Shown piece after piece: positions 22,870-31,900 of a DNA stretch of 37,229 nucleotides. A program made the position numbers and the translations under genes. The notes under the pieces were generated by a model that saw only the letters and a list, made by a program, of their open reading frames with translations, did not search any database and had not been told where the DNA came from. The stretch's first letter is position 1. Each line of letters opens with the position of its first letter. The DNA is from Prevotellaceae bacterium (GTDB lineage: Bacteria > Bacteroidota > Bacteroidia > Bacteroidales > Paludibacteraceae): contig JACJXK010000023.1 in the NCBI GenBank assembly GCA_020636675.1, positions 1 to 37,229 of the forward strand, written 5' to 3'.

Positions 22870-25845
22870 ATGAGACAATTGAAATGCATCTTTGCCGCTT
22901 TTGTGGCTTTTGTTATTGGTGTAAATGTGGTCGATGCGCAATCTCCGTCTTTTGATTCGGAACAGTATCAGAAGGCGTTGTGGATGACCACTCGTTTTTA
23001 TGGTGCGCAACGTTCGGGTGATGGTCCCAATTGGTTGATTGCCGATTACGAGCCGACCGATGTCGCTAATAATTTAAAATCGAACTTGTCTGCCTTTATA
23101 AAGGGAAAGTCGTATGTCAAAGACGCTGACGGCGATTATGATTTGACAGGTGGTTGGTATGATTGTGGTGACTTTGCCACATTCGGTCAAACGTTCTTCT
23201 ATTCCGCATATATGTTGTTGCTGGGATATTCTGAGTTTCCGGCAGGTTTTGATGATTATTATTCAACCGATTACCATGGTTATGTCGCTTCCGGCGATTA
23301 TACTTGGGAAGGGAAAAAAGGCGTTCCGGATGGAATCCCAGATGTTTTGAACGAAGCTAAATATGCGACGGATTTCATTTTGAAGGCGGTAAGAAGTTCC
23401 TCCATCTTTTACTATCAGAAGGGTAATGGTGATGATGACCATAAGGTATGGTGTACTTCTCCTACAAAATCGACCTTGTCGAAATCGGATGGAGGAGAAG
23501 CTGGTGGATCTCGTGAAATTAGTAAGGCTACCGGAAATGTGACTTCCATGGCTTGTTTGGCAGGTGCTTCTTTGGCTGTGATGGCGCGTGAGTATAAGAA
23601 GTTCGATCCAGCGTATGCACAGCAATGTTTGGAGAAAGCCTTGGTCGCTTATGAGTTTGTGACGGGAACTTCGAAAGGTAACTCGGTCGGTGCAACCTCT
23701 TTTTATGGCAATAAACCTAAGTTCGTTACGGATGAAGTTGTTTTTTATGCGGAGCTATACCGTACCACAGGCGATTCTAAGTACTTGAAAGCTGCCGAAG
23801 GCGCTTCTAGTTGGATGACCGCTTCTACGACCTACGACTATAATTTTAGTTTATGCTACAATAACACGGAGGATTTGGCTTGCTACTTGATGGCATCCCT
23901 CGGCGATGCAACGTCTTATAGCTCTTATGCTATGACGGCTATGGATTATTATATCAATACGATGTACAAACCTACTTCCGGTTATTTTCTGAACAAGAAG
24001 AATGATGCTTGGGGGGTGCTTCGTTTTCCTGCCAATCAGGCATTTTCTTATGCTTTGTATGATAAGCTGAAAGGTGTGACTACCGTGAATCCGTATTCGT
24101 TAACCTCCATAGAGTATATCATGGGAAAGAACGGAGCTGGGTTCTCTTATATCGTTGGTTTCGGAAACAAACATCCTTTTTATCCCCACCATAGAAATTT
24201 CTACCGTTCTGATAATAATGATGAAGGAAACCTCCCTAATATAACTTCTTCTTATAAGTATATTCAGTTGGGTTATCTTGTCGGAGGTTCTTTGAACGAT
24301 GGTGCCTATGAGGATGTTGAGAAGTCATATACCTTCTCCGAGGGTGGCATTGATTATAATGCTGGCCTTGTTTGTGCTTTGGGTTATATTAATTCTATGA
24401 TGAATCCGGTCAATGTGAATAAATTCGGACATCCTACCCCGGAGCTTGGAGAAGATGTCTCCATCTGCGGATTGAATTCCGTACTTCTTGATTCTAAGGT
24501 TGAGGCTTTGCCGGGACGTGACTTCACGTGGTATAAAGATGGAACGAAGTTGCAACAGGCATCCGGATCGACCTATACGGCAACAAGCGCAGGTGAATAT
24601 ACCTGTGAAGTCGATTCTGCCGGAGAATGGCAGACTACTGGTTCCGTTAATGTCTTGGCTGCGTTGCCGGAGGTTGAATGGGAGGAAGAGGCGGAACTTT
24701 GTAATCCTTCGCATCTCCTTCTTGATCTTACTATGAGTGCCAATGTGTCGTATCAATGGTTCAAGGATGAAACCGCCCTCTCTGGCGAGACGAATGCCAC
24801 TTATGAAGTGACGAAAGCCGGAACATATAAATGTGAGATAAGTTCTGCCGGTTGCGATAAGGTGACTAAGAGCGTTGATGTGACCTCCTTGCTTCCTGTC
24901 GTTGCCGATGTTACTTCCGATATGAATGGAAATGTCTCCATGGTTGTAACCAGCGAAGGTGAGTATGAATGGTATGATGCGGAGACGGATGGTAACCTCC
25001 TTCACGAAGGTGCAACTTATACGACACGAATCACCGAAGATACAAAGTTCTATGTGCAAGATGCGGGGGCGATGGACATTACGGTTGGACCTACGTCTAC
25101 AACTTTTACCGGAACGGGTGTGAATTGGGGAAATATAGGCGCCAAATTTTCTGCGGCGAAGGCGTTCTCTATTATGGGTCTTACTGTAGTAGTAAAAGAT
25201 GCGTATAGTTCCGGAAATAAGACACTTACTGCCGAATTGGAAGACGCATCTGGAAAAAAATCATCATATACTTCCGATGCGCAGCTCGTTAACGAAGCGG
25301 GATATAAAACGTTTACCTTCTCCACTCCGATAGATGTGACCGCGGCTGGCAATTATACATTGACATGCAAGGGAAGCGATTTCTCTGTCGCATTTTTTGA
25401 GAAAGGACCAAGTTATTCGACTTATGCAGGTGCAGGCAATCCGATTACGTTCACAGGTGCAACCAACGGAACGGCGGATAATAATCCGTTCCCTGGAGTT
25501 ACTGATTGGCAAATCAGAACTGGTTCGGGATGCAAGCGTGCTGTTGTCAATGCAAAGAAAGGTGAAGGGGTTGGACTTTGTGAAGAGGGTAGAACATCCA
25601 TTTGCGCACTTTATCCGAATCCGGTAGAAAATCTTCTTTATGTGGATCTTTCTTGCAATGCGTCGTTGTCTGAGATTGTTACTGTTGATGTTATTTCATT
25701 GGTGGGAACGGTTGAAAAGTCTTTTGAACTTCCGGTTTCGGAGCTGTCTAAAGGATTGAATTTGGAATCATTGGCTGGAGGCATTTATATGATTCGTATT
25801 AAGAATGGCGATAAAGTTGCCGTTGGTCGTGTAATTAAGAAATAG
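22870..25845 (+). CDS. Secreted GH9 endoglucanase with Ig-like domains and T9SS domain
   Basis: A 991-residue modular cellulase. A signal peptide (1-23) is followed directly by the (alpha/alpha)6-barrel GH9 domain (about 27-512). The catalytic base region is GGWYDCGDF (Asp98, Asp101), the conserved HPFYPHHRN occupies 435-443, and the acid is Glu491 in SEGGIDYNAG. Two Ig-like domains (about 525-615 and 615-690, each with a FTWYKDG or YQWFKDE core) follow, then beta-rich modules, and a C-terminal T9SS type A domain (LYPNPVENLLYVDLS to the final GRVIKK). It should cut beta-1,4-glucans outside the cell after T9SS export. No N-terminal Ig (CelD_N) domain is present. The gene is monocistronic, with its own leader and terminator. 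Confidence 0.93.
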   Translation: MRQLKCIFAAFVAFVIGVNVVDAQSPSFDSEQYQKALWMTTRFYGAQRSGDGPNWLIADYEPTDVANNLKSNLSAFIKGKSYVKDADGDYDLTGGWYDCGDFATFGQTFFYSAYMLLLGYSEFPAGFDDYYSTDYHGYVASGDYTWEGKKGVPDGIPDVLNEAKYATDFILKAVRSSSIFYYQKGNGDDDHKVWCTSPTKSTLSKSDGGEAGGSREISKATGNVTSMACLAGASLAVMAREYKKFDPAYAQQCLEKALVAYEFVTGTSKGNSVGATSFYGNKPKFVTDEVVFYAELYRTTGDSKYLKAAEGASSWMTASTTYDYNFSLCYNNTEDLACYLMASLGDATSYSSYAMTAMDYYINTMYKPTSGYFLNKKNDAWGVLRFPANQAFSYALYDKLKGVTTVNPYSLTSIEYIMGKNGAGFSYIVGFGNKHPFYPHHRNFYRSDNNDEGNLPNITSSYKYIQLGYLVGGSLNDGAYEDVEKSYTFSEGGIDYNAGLVCALGYINSMMNPVNVNKFGHPTPELGEDVSICGLNSVLLDSKVEALPGRDFTWYKDGTKLQQASGSTYTATSAGEYTCEVDSAGEWQTTGSVNVLAALPEVEWEEEAELCNPSHLLLDLTMSANVSYQWFKDETALSGETNATYEVTKAGTYKCEISSAGCDKVTKSVDVTSLLPVVADVTSDMNGNVSMVVTSEGEYEWYDAETDGNLLHEGATYTTRITEDTKFYVQDAGAMDITVGPTSTTFTGTGVNWGNIGAKFSAAKAFSIMGLTVVVKDAYSSGNKTLTAELEDASGKKSSYTSDAQLVNEAGYKTFTFSTPIDVTAAGNYTLTCKGSDFSVAFFEKGPSYSTYAGAGNPITFTGATNGTADNNPFPGVTDWQIRTGSGCKRAVVNAKKGEGVGLCEEGRTSICALYPNPVENLLYVDLSCNASLSEIVTVDVISLVGTVEKSFELPVSELSKGLNLESLAGGIYMIRIKNGDKVAVGRVIKK

Positions 25846-25862
25846 TGTTGATTGTTTGGATA

Positions 25863-25897
25863 AAGAAAGGCCGTCTCCTTAGGAAACGGCCTTTCTT
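25863..25897. terminator. Terminator between GH9 and pectate lyase genes
   Basis: AAGAAAGGCCGT (25863-25874) and ACGGCCTTTCTT (25886-25897) pair perfectly over 12 bases around an 11-base loop. It lies 18 bases after the GH9 stop and converges on the pectate lyase end, so it may serve both. Confidence 0.8.
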
Positions 25898-26025
25898 GTA
25901 TGGAAATGTTTTTTTCTGTCTCAGCAAAAAATCACTTTTCGTTCGTCCTGCCATGTGGTCAATAACTTATGGCTTTATTTGTGGGGTGAGTTCTTGCTGA
26001 GATGGATTCATCCATGGTGTTTGTG

Positions 26026-28179
26026 TCATCTGACGGTCATCTTTAACGATTTTATCTGCGACTCTTTGTCTTTTGACCCGGAACCGATGAAGTATGTGCC
26101 TGAAGTTAGCTCGAAGGTTGCAGACGATGCTATCTGTCCGATTACTGTTCCGTCTGACTTGACAAGGTATGGACCTCCATAAGAATCGCTTCCTGCCGTC
26201 AATTCTATTGATACGGGTTCGTCTATTCTGAAAGTGATGCCTTGTCCCTTGAATTTACCGGAGGAGGAGATGTTCGTATATACTATACCACTCTCGGATG
26301 TGCCGATTGTAGCGGAGAATGTGCCTCCTGATAAATCTATGGCTTCGGATACGCTGTTTTTGTTCATGCTGACATCAACGTCGGAATCTTCTTTCTGAAC
26401 ACCCGAATTTTTTATACATTCTTGTCGTGCAGTCACTGCGTCGGTTATGTATGCGCGGGTTTTTTCTTCAGAGGAGTTGTAGTAGAATAACGTAGGGTTG
26501 GTGTCGAAGTTTTCGTAATCAATCCCTTTGTATGTAAATTTGCAGGTGCTGCTAATGTTTTGTGTGCGGGATGTGGCAATGGTTGCGTCATTGTCGCCGA
26601 AGCAAGCATAGTATATGTTTCCATACGATTTGGAAACGCCGCCCGACGTGGTTTGGCATACGTTCTTACATCCATCGTAGTAGTTGTTTTCCGAATAAAG
26701 GTAACTGTTGGCACGCACAGAGGCAACGTAACTGAGAGAGGCCTCCTCGTCTGTCATATCTCCAAAGACATAGTTGTTGTAGAAATGGAAGTTGGCATTT
26801 CTCAAAAGGGGAATTCTGGATGCGCAATTGTTCCATATGTTGTGATGAAACGAAATGTCGAACTGCAAAGAGGCGTCGCCGGATCCGATCAGATTGGTTT
26901 TATGCCCATATTCAAAATAACAGTAGCTTAACGTGTAGAACCTGCCGCGTTTGAAGTCGCACGATCCGTCACCCTCGGCCTTGTCACTTTCTGCCGGATT
27001 GGCGCAATAGCCCTGCTTGAAATTACAGTTGTGTATCCAGCAATGCTGTACGGGAGCACAGATGTCGGCTGAAGCCGAGGATGAGTTCTCGACCGTTCCT
27101 GATGCGTTGATCGTGCCTTGCATGCCTTCCATTCCTAATGCGTCTTCTGGATAGTCGTCGAATGTGAGGTTTCTTGCCTCGAAGTTTTTCCCATATTCGC
27201 CTGTCATATCCGAACATATAAAATGAAATCCCCATCCGTAAATCATGGCATCAGAACCGATACCCTCTATGGTTAGATTCCTGGCGTCTTTCATTCTTGC
27301 CATAAAACCGTTATCTCCGGTTGACCCTCCGTTGTTCGTCGAATTGTATGCTGTCAGACCTTCTGGTGGGTTTATCTTACCGAGAAAACGAATGACGACA
27401 GGATGCTCTTTCGTAATCGAATAAATGCCAAGGTTAGAGGCATTCTCGGTATATGTGTTGCTTCCTGATTTTGAGTACTGCGCATTGTTCAATAGCCATC
27501 CCAATCCAACGCCTGCCGATTCATATCCGGGAATTTTTATCTGATCTTTGTTCTCATCTGTTACGTAGATGACGATGGCGCCATCCTTCAACGTCCCGTC
27601 GTCTTTATAGGCACCAACTCCCTCCGTATAATTGAAATGTGCGTATCCGCTTCTGTCGTGATTTGTTACATGTATGATGCCGCTTTCTGCCGCCAATGTA
27701 GGTTGCTCCTCGTCTCCTTTTACGGGAACAATCTTGAATTGATATGAGCCCGCAGCCAGTCCTAATACGTCCGCTCTGAAGAAGGAGCCATAGTTACGTA
27801 CCAATTCGCTGTCCAGCAGAGTGTAGTCGCCTTTCCCGCTCTCCCTACAATAAACATGGAAAGAAGAGTATCCCGTTGTCTCTTCCCATTCTATAAATCC
27901 AGATTCAAACCATCCGTCGGCCCGCTTGATTGAGACAGACGAATTGGAGGCTTGTTTCTCAAATTCTATTCTATCGGCATTTCCTTCGTAAGATATGTTT
28001 GTTGCCCCGTTTTTAAAGCTTATGGAGAAGTTGTTGTCTGAAGAAAAGTCGATGCTTTCTATGTCTGAACACAAATAGGTGGATGTGGAACCTTCTGATT
28101 CCGTGATCTTCACCTTGTTTTGGGCTCCTAAATTCATGATGAACCCCAAAGCCGTTAAAAATATTACTATTCTTTTCAT
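26026..28179 (-). CDS. Secreted pectate lyase (PL1-type parallel beta-helix)
   Basis: A 717-residue exported enzyme expected to cleave polygalacturonate by beta-elimination with calcium. Order: signal peptide (1-19); a short N-terminal module with SIDFSSDNNFSISFKNG; an FN3-like domain (about 75-172); the beta-helix (about 175-610) with VVIRFLGKI, NLTIEGIGSDA, HCWIHNCNF, DGSCDFKRG (Asp404 and Asp408 likely calcium ligands), then HHNIWNNCASRIPLLRNANF with Arg455 as the probable catalytic base and FYNNYV. A C-terminal beta-sandwich (about 625-717) may be a carbohydrate-binding module. No type A T9SS tail is evident. It lies 49 bases after a small T9SS gene on the same strand, so it is likely the second gene of an operon. 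Confidence 0.88.
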   Translation of the reverse strand: MKRIVIFLTALGFIMNLGAQNKVKITESEGSTSTYLCSDIESIDFSSDNNFSISFKNGATNISYEGNADRIEFEKQASNSSVSIKRADGWFESGFIEWEETTGYSSFHVYCRESGKGDYTLLDSELVRNYGSFFRADVLGLAAGSYQFKIVPVKGDEEQPTLAAESGIIHVTNHDRSGYAHFNYTEGVGAYKDDGTLKDGAIVIYVTDENKDQIKIPGYESAGVGLGWLLNNAQYSKSGSNTYTENASNLGIYSITKEHPVVIRFLGKINPPEGLTAYNSTNNGGSTGDNGFMARMKDARNLTIEGIGSDAMIYGWGFHFICSDMTGEYGKNFEARNLTFDDYPEDALGMEGMQGTINASGTVENSSSASADICAPVQHCWIHNCNFKQGYCANPAESDKAEGDGSCDFKRGRFYTLSYCYFEYGHKTNLIGSGDASLQFDISFHHNIWNNCASRIPLLRNANFHFYNNYVFGDMTDEEASLSYVASVRANSYLYSENNYYDGCKNVCQTTSGGVSKSYGNIYYACFGDNDATIATSRTQNISSTCKFTYKGIDYENFDTNPTLFYYNSSEEKTRAYITDAVTARQECIKNSGVQKEDSDVDVSMNKNSVSEAIDLSGGTFSATIGTSESGIVYTNISSSGKFKGQGITFRIDEPVSIELTAGSDSYGGPYLVKSDGTVIGQIASSATFELTSGTYFIGSGSKDKESQIKSLKMTVR

Positions 28180-28228
28180 ATTATGCTTTTTTATCTGTTT
28201 TTTATCTTTCGGAATATATAGAAGAGCA

Positions 28229-28678
28229 TCATTCCTTTATAAATTTGATTATCTGATTGTCCACCATCAAAAGATAGACTGCCGGTTTAAGTTCTGTTAC
28301 GTCTATAGTTATGCTTTCCGCACCTGCTTTTTGTTTATGACATATTTTCCCGTTTGTGTCATAAATGGCAATGTCTGACGTTTCGTTTATGCCACTGATG
28401 GACAGTGAATTTTTTACAATTGAGTTGGATTGGAAATAAGAGGCCTTTGTAAAGAAAACTCCTGTTTCTTCTGTGAATTTTACAACTGTAGTTGACATGT
28501 CCTGTGATTGCGTTGTCCCGTCAGAAAAACTAACAACCACATTGTCCCCGTCAAATGATATTTTTGAAGGGGTTTTCTCTACCGATTGACCATTCACTAA
28601 GACAATGGGATTGGCCATCGTTCCTAAGGAAAAGAACATTCCCAATAGGATCATTTTTACTTTTTTGTTCTGAATCAT
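28229..28678 (-). CDS. Minimal T9SS C-terminal-domain protein
   Basis: A 149-residue secreted protein with no catalytic domain. A signal peptide ends about MAN (residues 20-23). An N-terminal motif (KISFDGDNVVVSFSDGTT, then TVVKFTEE) is like the start of the downstream pectate lyase. The remainder is a T9SS type A-like sorting domain (SLSISGINETSDIAIYDTNG, then VYLLMVDNQIIKFIKE). I chose the ATG at 28678 (MIQNKKVKM): the upstream 27 codons in frame lack a signal-like start. It precedes the pectate lyase by 49 bases and has a strong leader hairpin ahead of it. Its role could be as a surface adaptor or regulator of the cargo; not established. Confidence 0.72.
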   Translation of the reverse strand: MIQNKKVKMILLGMFFSLGTMANPIVLVNGQSVEKTPSKISFDGDNVVVSFSDGTTQSQDMSTTVVKFTEETGVFFTKASYFQSNSIVKNSLSISGINETSDIAIYDTNGKICHKQKAGAESITIDVTELKPAVYLLMVDNQIIKFIKE

Positions 28679-28702
28679 GGTTTTTGTAAGTAATTTGTAA
28701 TG

Positions 28703-28730
28703 AAGGATTCGTTTTTCGAAACGACTCCTT
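28703..28730 (-). promoter_or_regulatory. Strong hairpin 24 bases before the minimal T9SS gene
   Basis: On the minus strand AAGGAGTCGTTT and AAACGAATCCTT form a 12-bp stem with a single G-A mismatch around the loop CGAA. The stem ends 24 bases before the ATG, where it can influence ribosome access or mRNA stability. Confidence 0.5.
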
Positions 28731-28867
28731 AAATGATTGATTATCTCAAGTAATTCCACAGCAGGACAAATGCCTTTCCGTAGATTGCTCGAAGGTCACA
28801 ATATTTATCCGACCGAGGTCTGTTTTTTGTATCAATATAAGAGTGCAGATGCCACCTTTTTACATGA

Positions 28868-28875
28868 CAAAAGTA
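28868..28875 (-). promoter_or_regulatory. Promoter -7 box of the T9SS/pectate lyase unit (TACTTTTG)
   Basis: TACTTTTG on the minus strand matches TAnnTTTG. It would give a leader of about 180 bases to the ATG at 28678. No clear -33 TTTG. Confidence 0.45.
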
Positions 28876-28999
28876 ACATTTTTAATGGATAAAATTCCCA
28901 AGTTTATAACCAATGCATTAAATGTCAATATATTGTATATTTTAACAAAAATAGATAGAGATATGAAAATATGTAAATCCGGTCTGTGGCCGGAAGATA

Positions 29000-31900
29000 T
29001 TAAGATTGGAGGTCGGAAGGCTTTTTCCCTGTTTGTGCTTTAAAGCATTTCCGAAAATAGGAAATGTCTTTGAATCCAACCTCGTATGCGACTTCAGATA
29101 CCGTTAGCTTGTTTTGCTCTAACATTTGGACGGCTCTCTTTATACGAATGTAACGGATAAATTCCTTCACGGTCATATTTGTAAGCAAATCGATTTTACG
29201 ATATAACTGCATACGGCTTAGTCCAACTTCTTGGGCAAACTTCTCGATGCCGAATTCGGAATCCGACAGATTTTTTTCGATGACAGACATGATGCGAGCC
29301 ATTAATTTTTCGTCGGGCGATTCTAATTGTACATTGTTTGGCTCCTGGAGTATTTCCATCTTGTATTTTTGCTTTAGACATGATCGTGTGGCAATCAGGT
29401 TGTTTATGAGCAATTTCAGTCTCCATACGTCAAACGGAATTGTTGTATAGAAGTTAGCTCCCGATTCGTAAGCGAGGTCTCCTATCTCTATGGGAGAATA
29501 GACGACTACGTATATATATTTGGTACGTTCGTCAGATTTTAATTGTTTGCATAGTATGCCGTTGTTTGTGTTCGGCAAATTCCAATTGAGAATAATTATG
29601 TCTGGTTGCCGGTCGGCAGCCATAGTGAACGTCGTGTCGCCATTGTCTGCTATTGAAATGGAGCCGAAATCTGACAGATGATGCTTTAGGTAGGAACAGA
29701 ATGTAATGTCGTTTTCGGCAATGAGAATCGTAATCCCATTGTTGCAGGCATTAGTAGTAACCATGTCGGATTCCATTGTTCCGTTTTTTGGCAAAGAGAT
29801 GATGATGTTAGTTTGTCCGTGTCCGTCGATAGTTTCCGCCGAGATTTTACAGTTCATGCTTTTGGCCATTTTCCTTATTAATCCAAAAGTGATCGGGTTG
29901 CCGTCATCTCCAATCTTCAAAACATCCATGTCTCCCTTTATTTTCATCCCGTCAGCATTGAGAGTGATCAAGAAAGATTTGTCGGTTTTATGTTGTAGCC
30001 CCACAAGTACAGTCCCCTCTTTGTTTGTGTGACGAACAGCGTATTCAAGTAAAGAGGAAAGAATATGCTTTAATTTCGGTTCGTCCGTCCGTGTGACAGT
30101 CTGGGTTTCCGGCTTTTCGAAAAGCACCAGAATTTTATATTCCTCGGCCTTGACTGTGTAGAGTTGTACGATGGAATATACAAATTCAGACAAATCGCAG
30201 GTAGTGTATTGAAGTTGAGAGCCATCTGTTTCCATGCTCTCGAAATCCGGGGTGTGGTTCAGCATGGTCAATACCTGCTCCAAATTCTTTTCGGCTGTTT
30301 GTGCGCTATCTAAAATCAATGCTTCTGTAGGCTTTTGGCGTATGATTTCTGTCACGGCCCCCATAATATAAGTAAGCGGCATTTTCAGTTCCTGAGATAA
30401 GGAGGTGTGGAATTTCGCCTCCCTTTTTCTAAGGATCTTCTTGTTCTGATAGGCTGCTTTCTCAACTTGAAATTTACTGTATTTCCTTTCTTTTCGTATG
30501 ATGTGACGGATGTAATAGAAGACGAACGTCAACAGCAGAAGTGATGTCAACAGCCTAAACCACCAAGTTTGCCAGAATGGTGGCAAAATGACAACTCTTA
30601 TGCTCTTTGTCTTTTCGTTCCAGTGTCCGTCGCAATTGGCTCCTTTTACCGAGAATGTGTATGTTCCGGGATTCAGATTCGTATATGTAGCCCGATTGGA
30701 ATTTTCTGTGTATATCCAGTCCGTGTCAAATCCGGACATCTTATATTTATATCTGTTTTTCTTCGATTTAGAATATGAAAGAGTGGAAAATGAGAAAGAA
30801 AACATGTTTTGGTCATAGTTCAAGACCACCTCCTGCGCCGAAGAGATGTTTTCCTTCATATTGTCTCCTATTTCCATAGGCTGGTTGAATACAAATAAGT
30901 TGCGAAGTAGCACGTTGGCCTCGAACTTGCTATCGTTCATTTTTAGCGGATCAAATATGTTTGTTCCGTTCAGCCCTCCTAACGCAATTTTTCCATCGGA
31001 GAGTATGCAGGCGGCATTGTAATGGAAATGGTTGTCTTGTAATCCGTCATATTCGTCGAAGTTTTTGAAAGTACATGTGCTTGGGTCGAATTTGGAAAGC
31101 CCGTTAAATGTTGCGGCCCAAATGTTATTTGATCCGTCTGTTAGTAAACTTTGGACATTGTCGTTGGCGAGTCCATCCTTCTCGGAATAATGGCGGACAA
31201 GTCCATTGTGTTTATGGTATTTTGCCAAGCCTTGCGACAGTGTGCCCAGCCAAATGGATCCGTCTGCTGCCTGTAAAAAGGAACGGGTACGTTCGTTATA
31301 GCGTATGATGTCATCTTTCTGTGGGTTATAGACGATAACCTCATCTCCGCTTCCGATCCATAAGTCGTGATCTTTGTCTTCGGCTATCCAATAGACGTTG
31401 CTGTCGTGTTTGATGTGTTTCAGGTGGGAAAAGCTGCCATCCTTCGGGTTGTACAAGTCTAATCCTTTTGCTGTGGCAATCCACACAAGACCACGACTGT
31501 CTTTATATATGTTCCATACAATATTGGATAATAATGATTCAGGGTCGTTCGGATTGTTCCGAATGATTCGTTTGACCTTTAAAGTTGAAGCGTCGACTAC
31601 CGCGATGCCCCCAAGGTAGGTGCCCACCCAAATTTCAGAGCCGTTATTGAAGAAGCATTTTATGCAATCGGATGGTAGTCCGTCTTTTTGGGTGATATAG
31701 GTTATCCTATTCTTTTCCATATCTAAGACATTGATGCCTCCCGATTCTGTCCCGATCCATAGCCTCTTGGCCTTAGTGTCTTCCAAAAAAGCATATACTT
31801 CGCCGTTGTTTAGATAATGGGGGTCGTTTTTAACTTCGTTTATTAGTCTGAATTTCATTTTATCGTGATCCATGTAACTTATTCCGCCGCGTGTGCCCAG

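Larger units (their letters stand above)
28679..28999. other. Intergenic leader region of the T9SS/pectate lyase unit
   Basis: A 321-base stretch without a gene between the minimal T9SS protein and the giant regulator's stop. It holds the promoter and hairpin listed, and a weak TCCGG/CCGGA stem at about 28979-28995 after the regulator. Frames here are short and lack coding bias. Confidence 0.5.
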
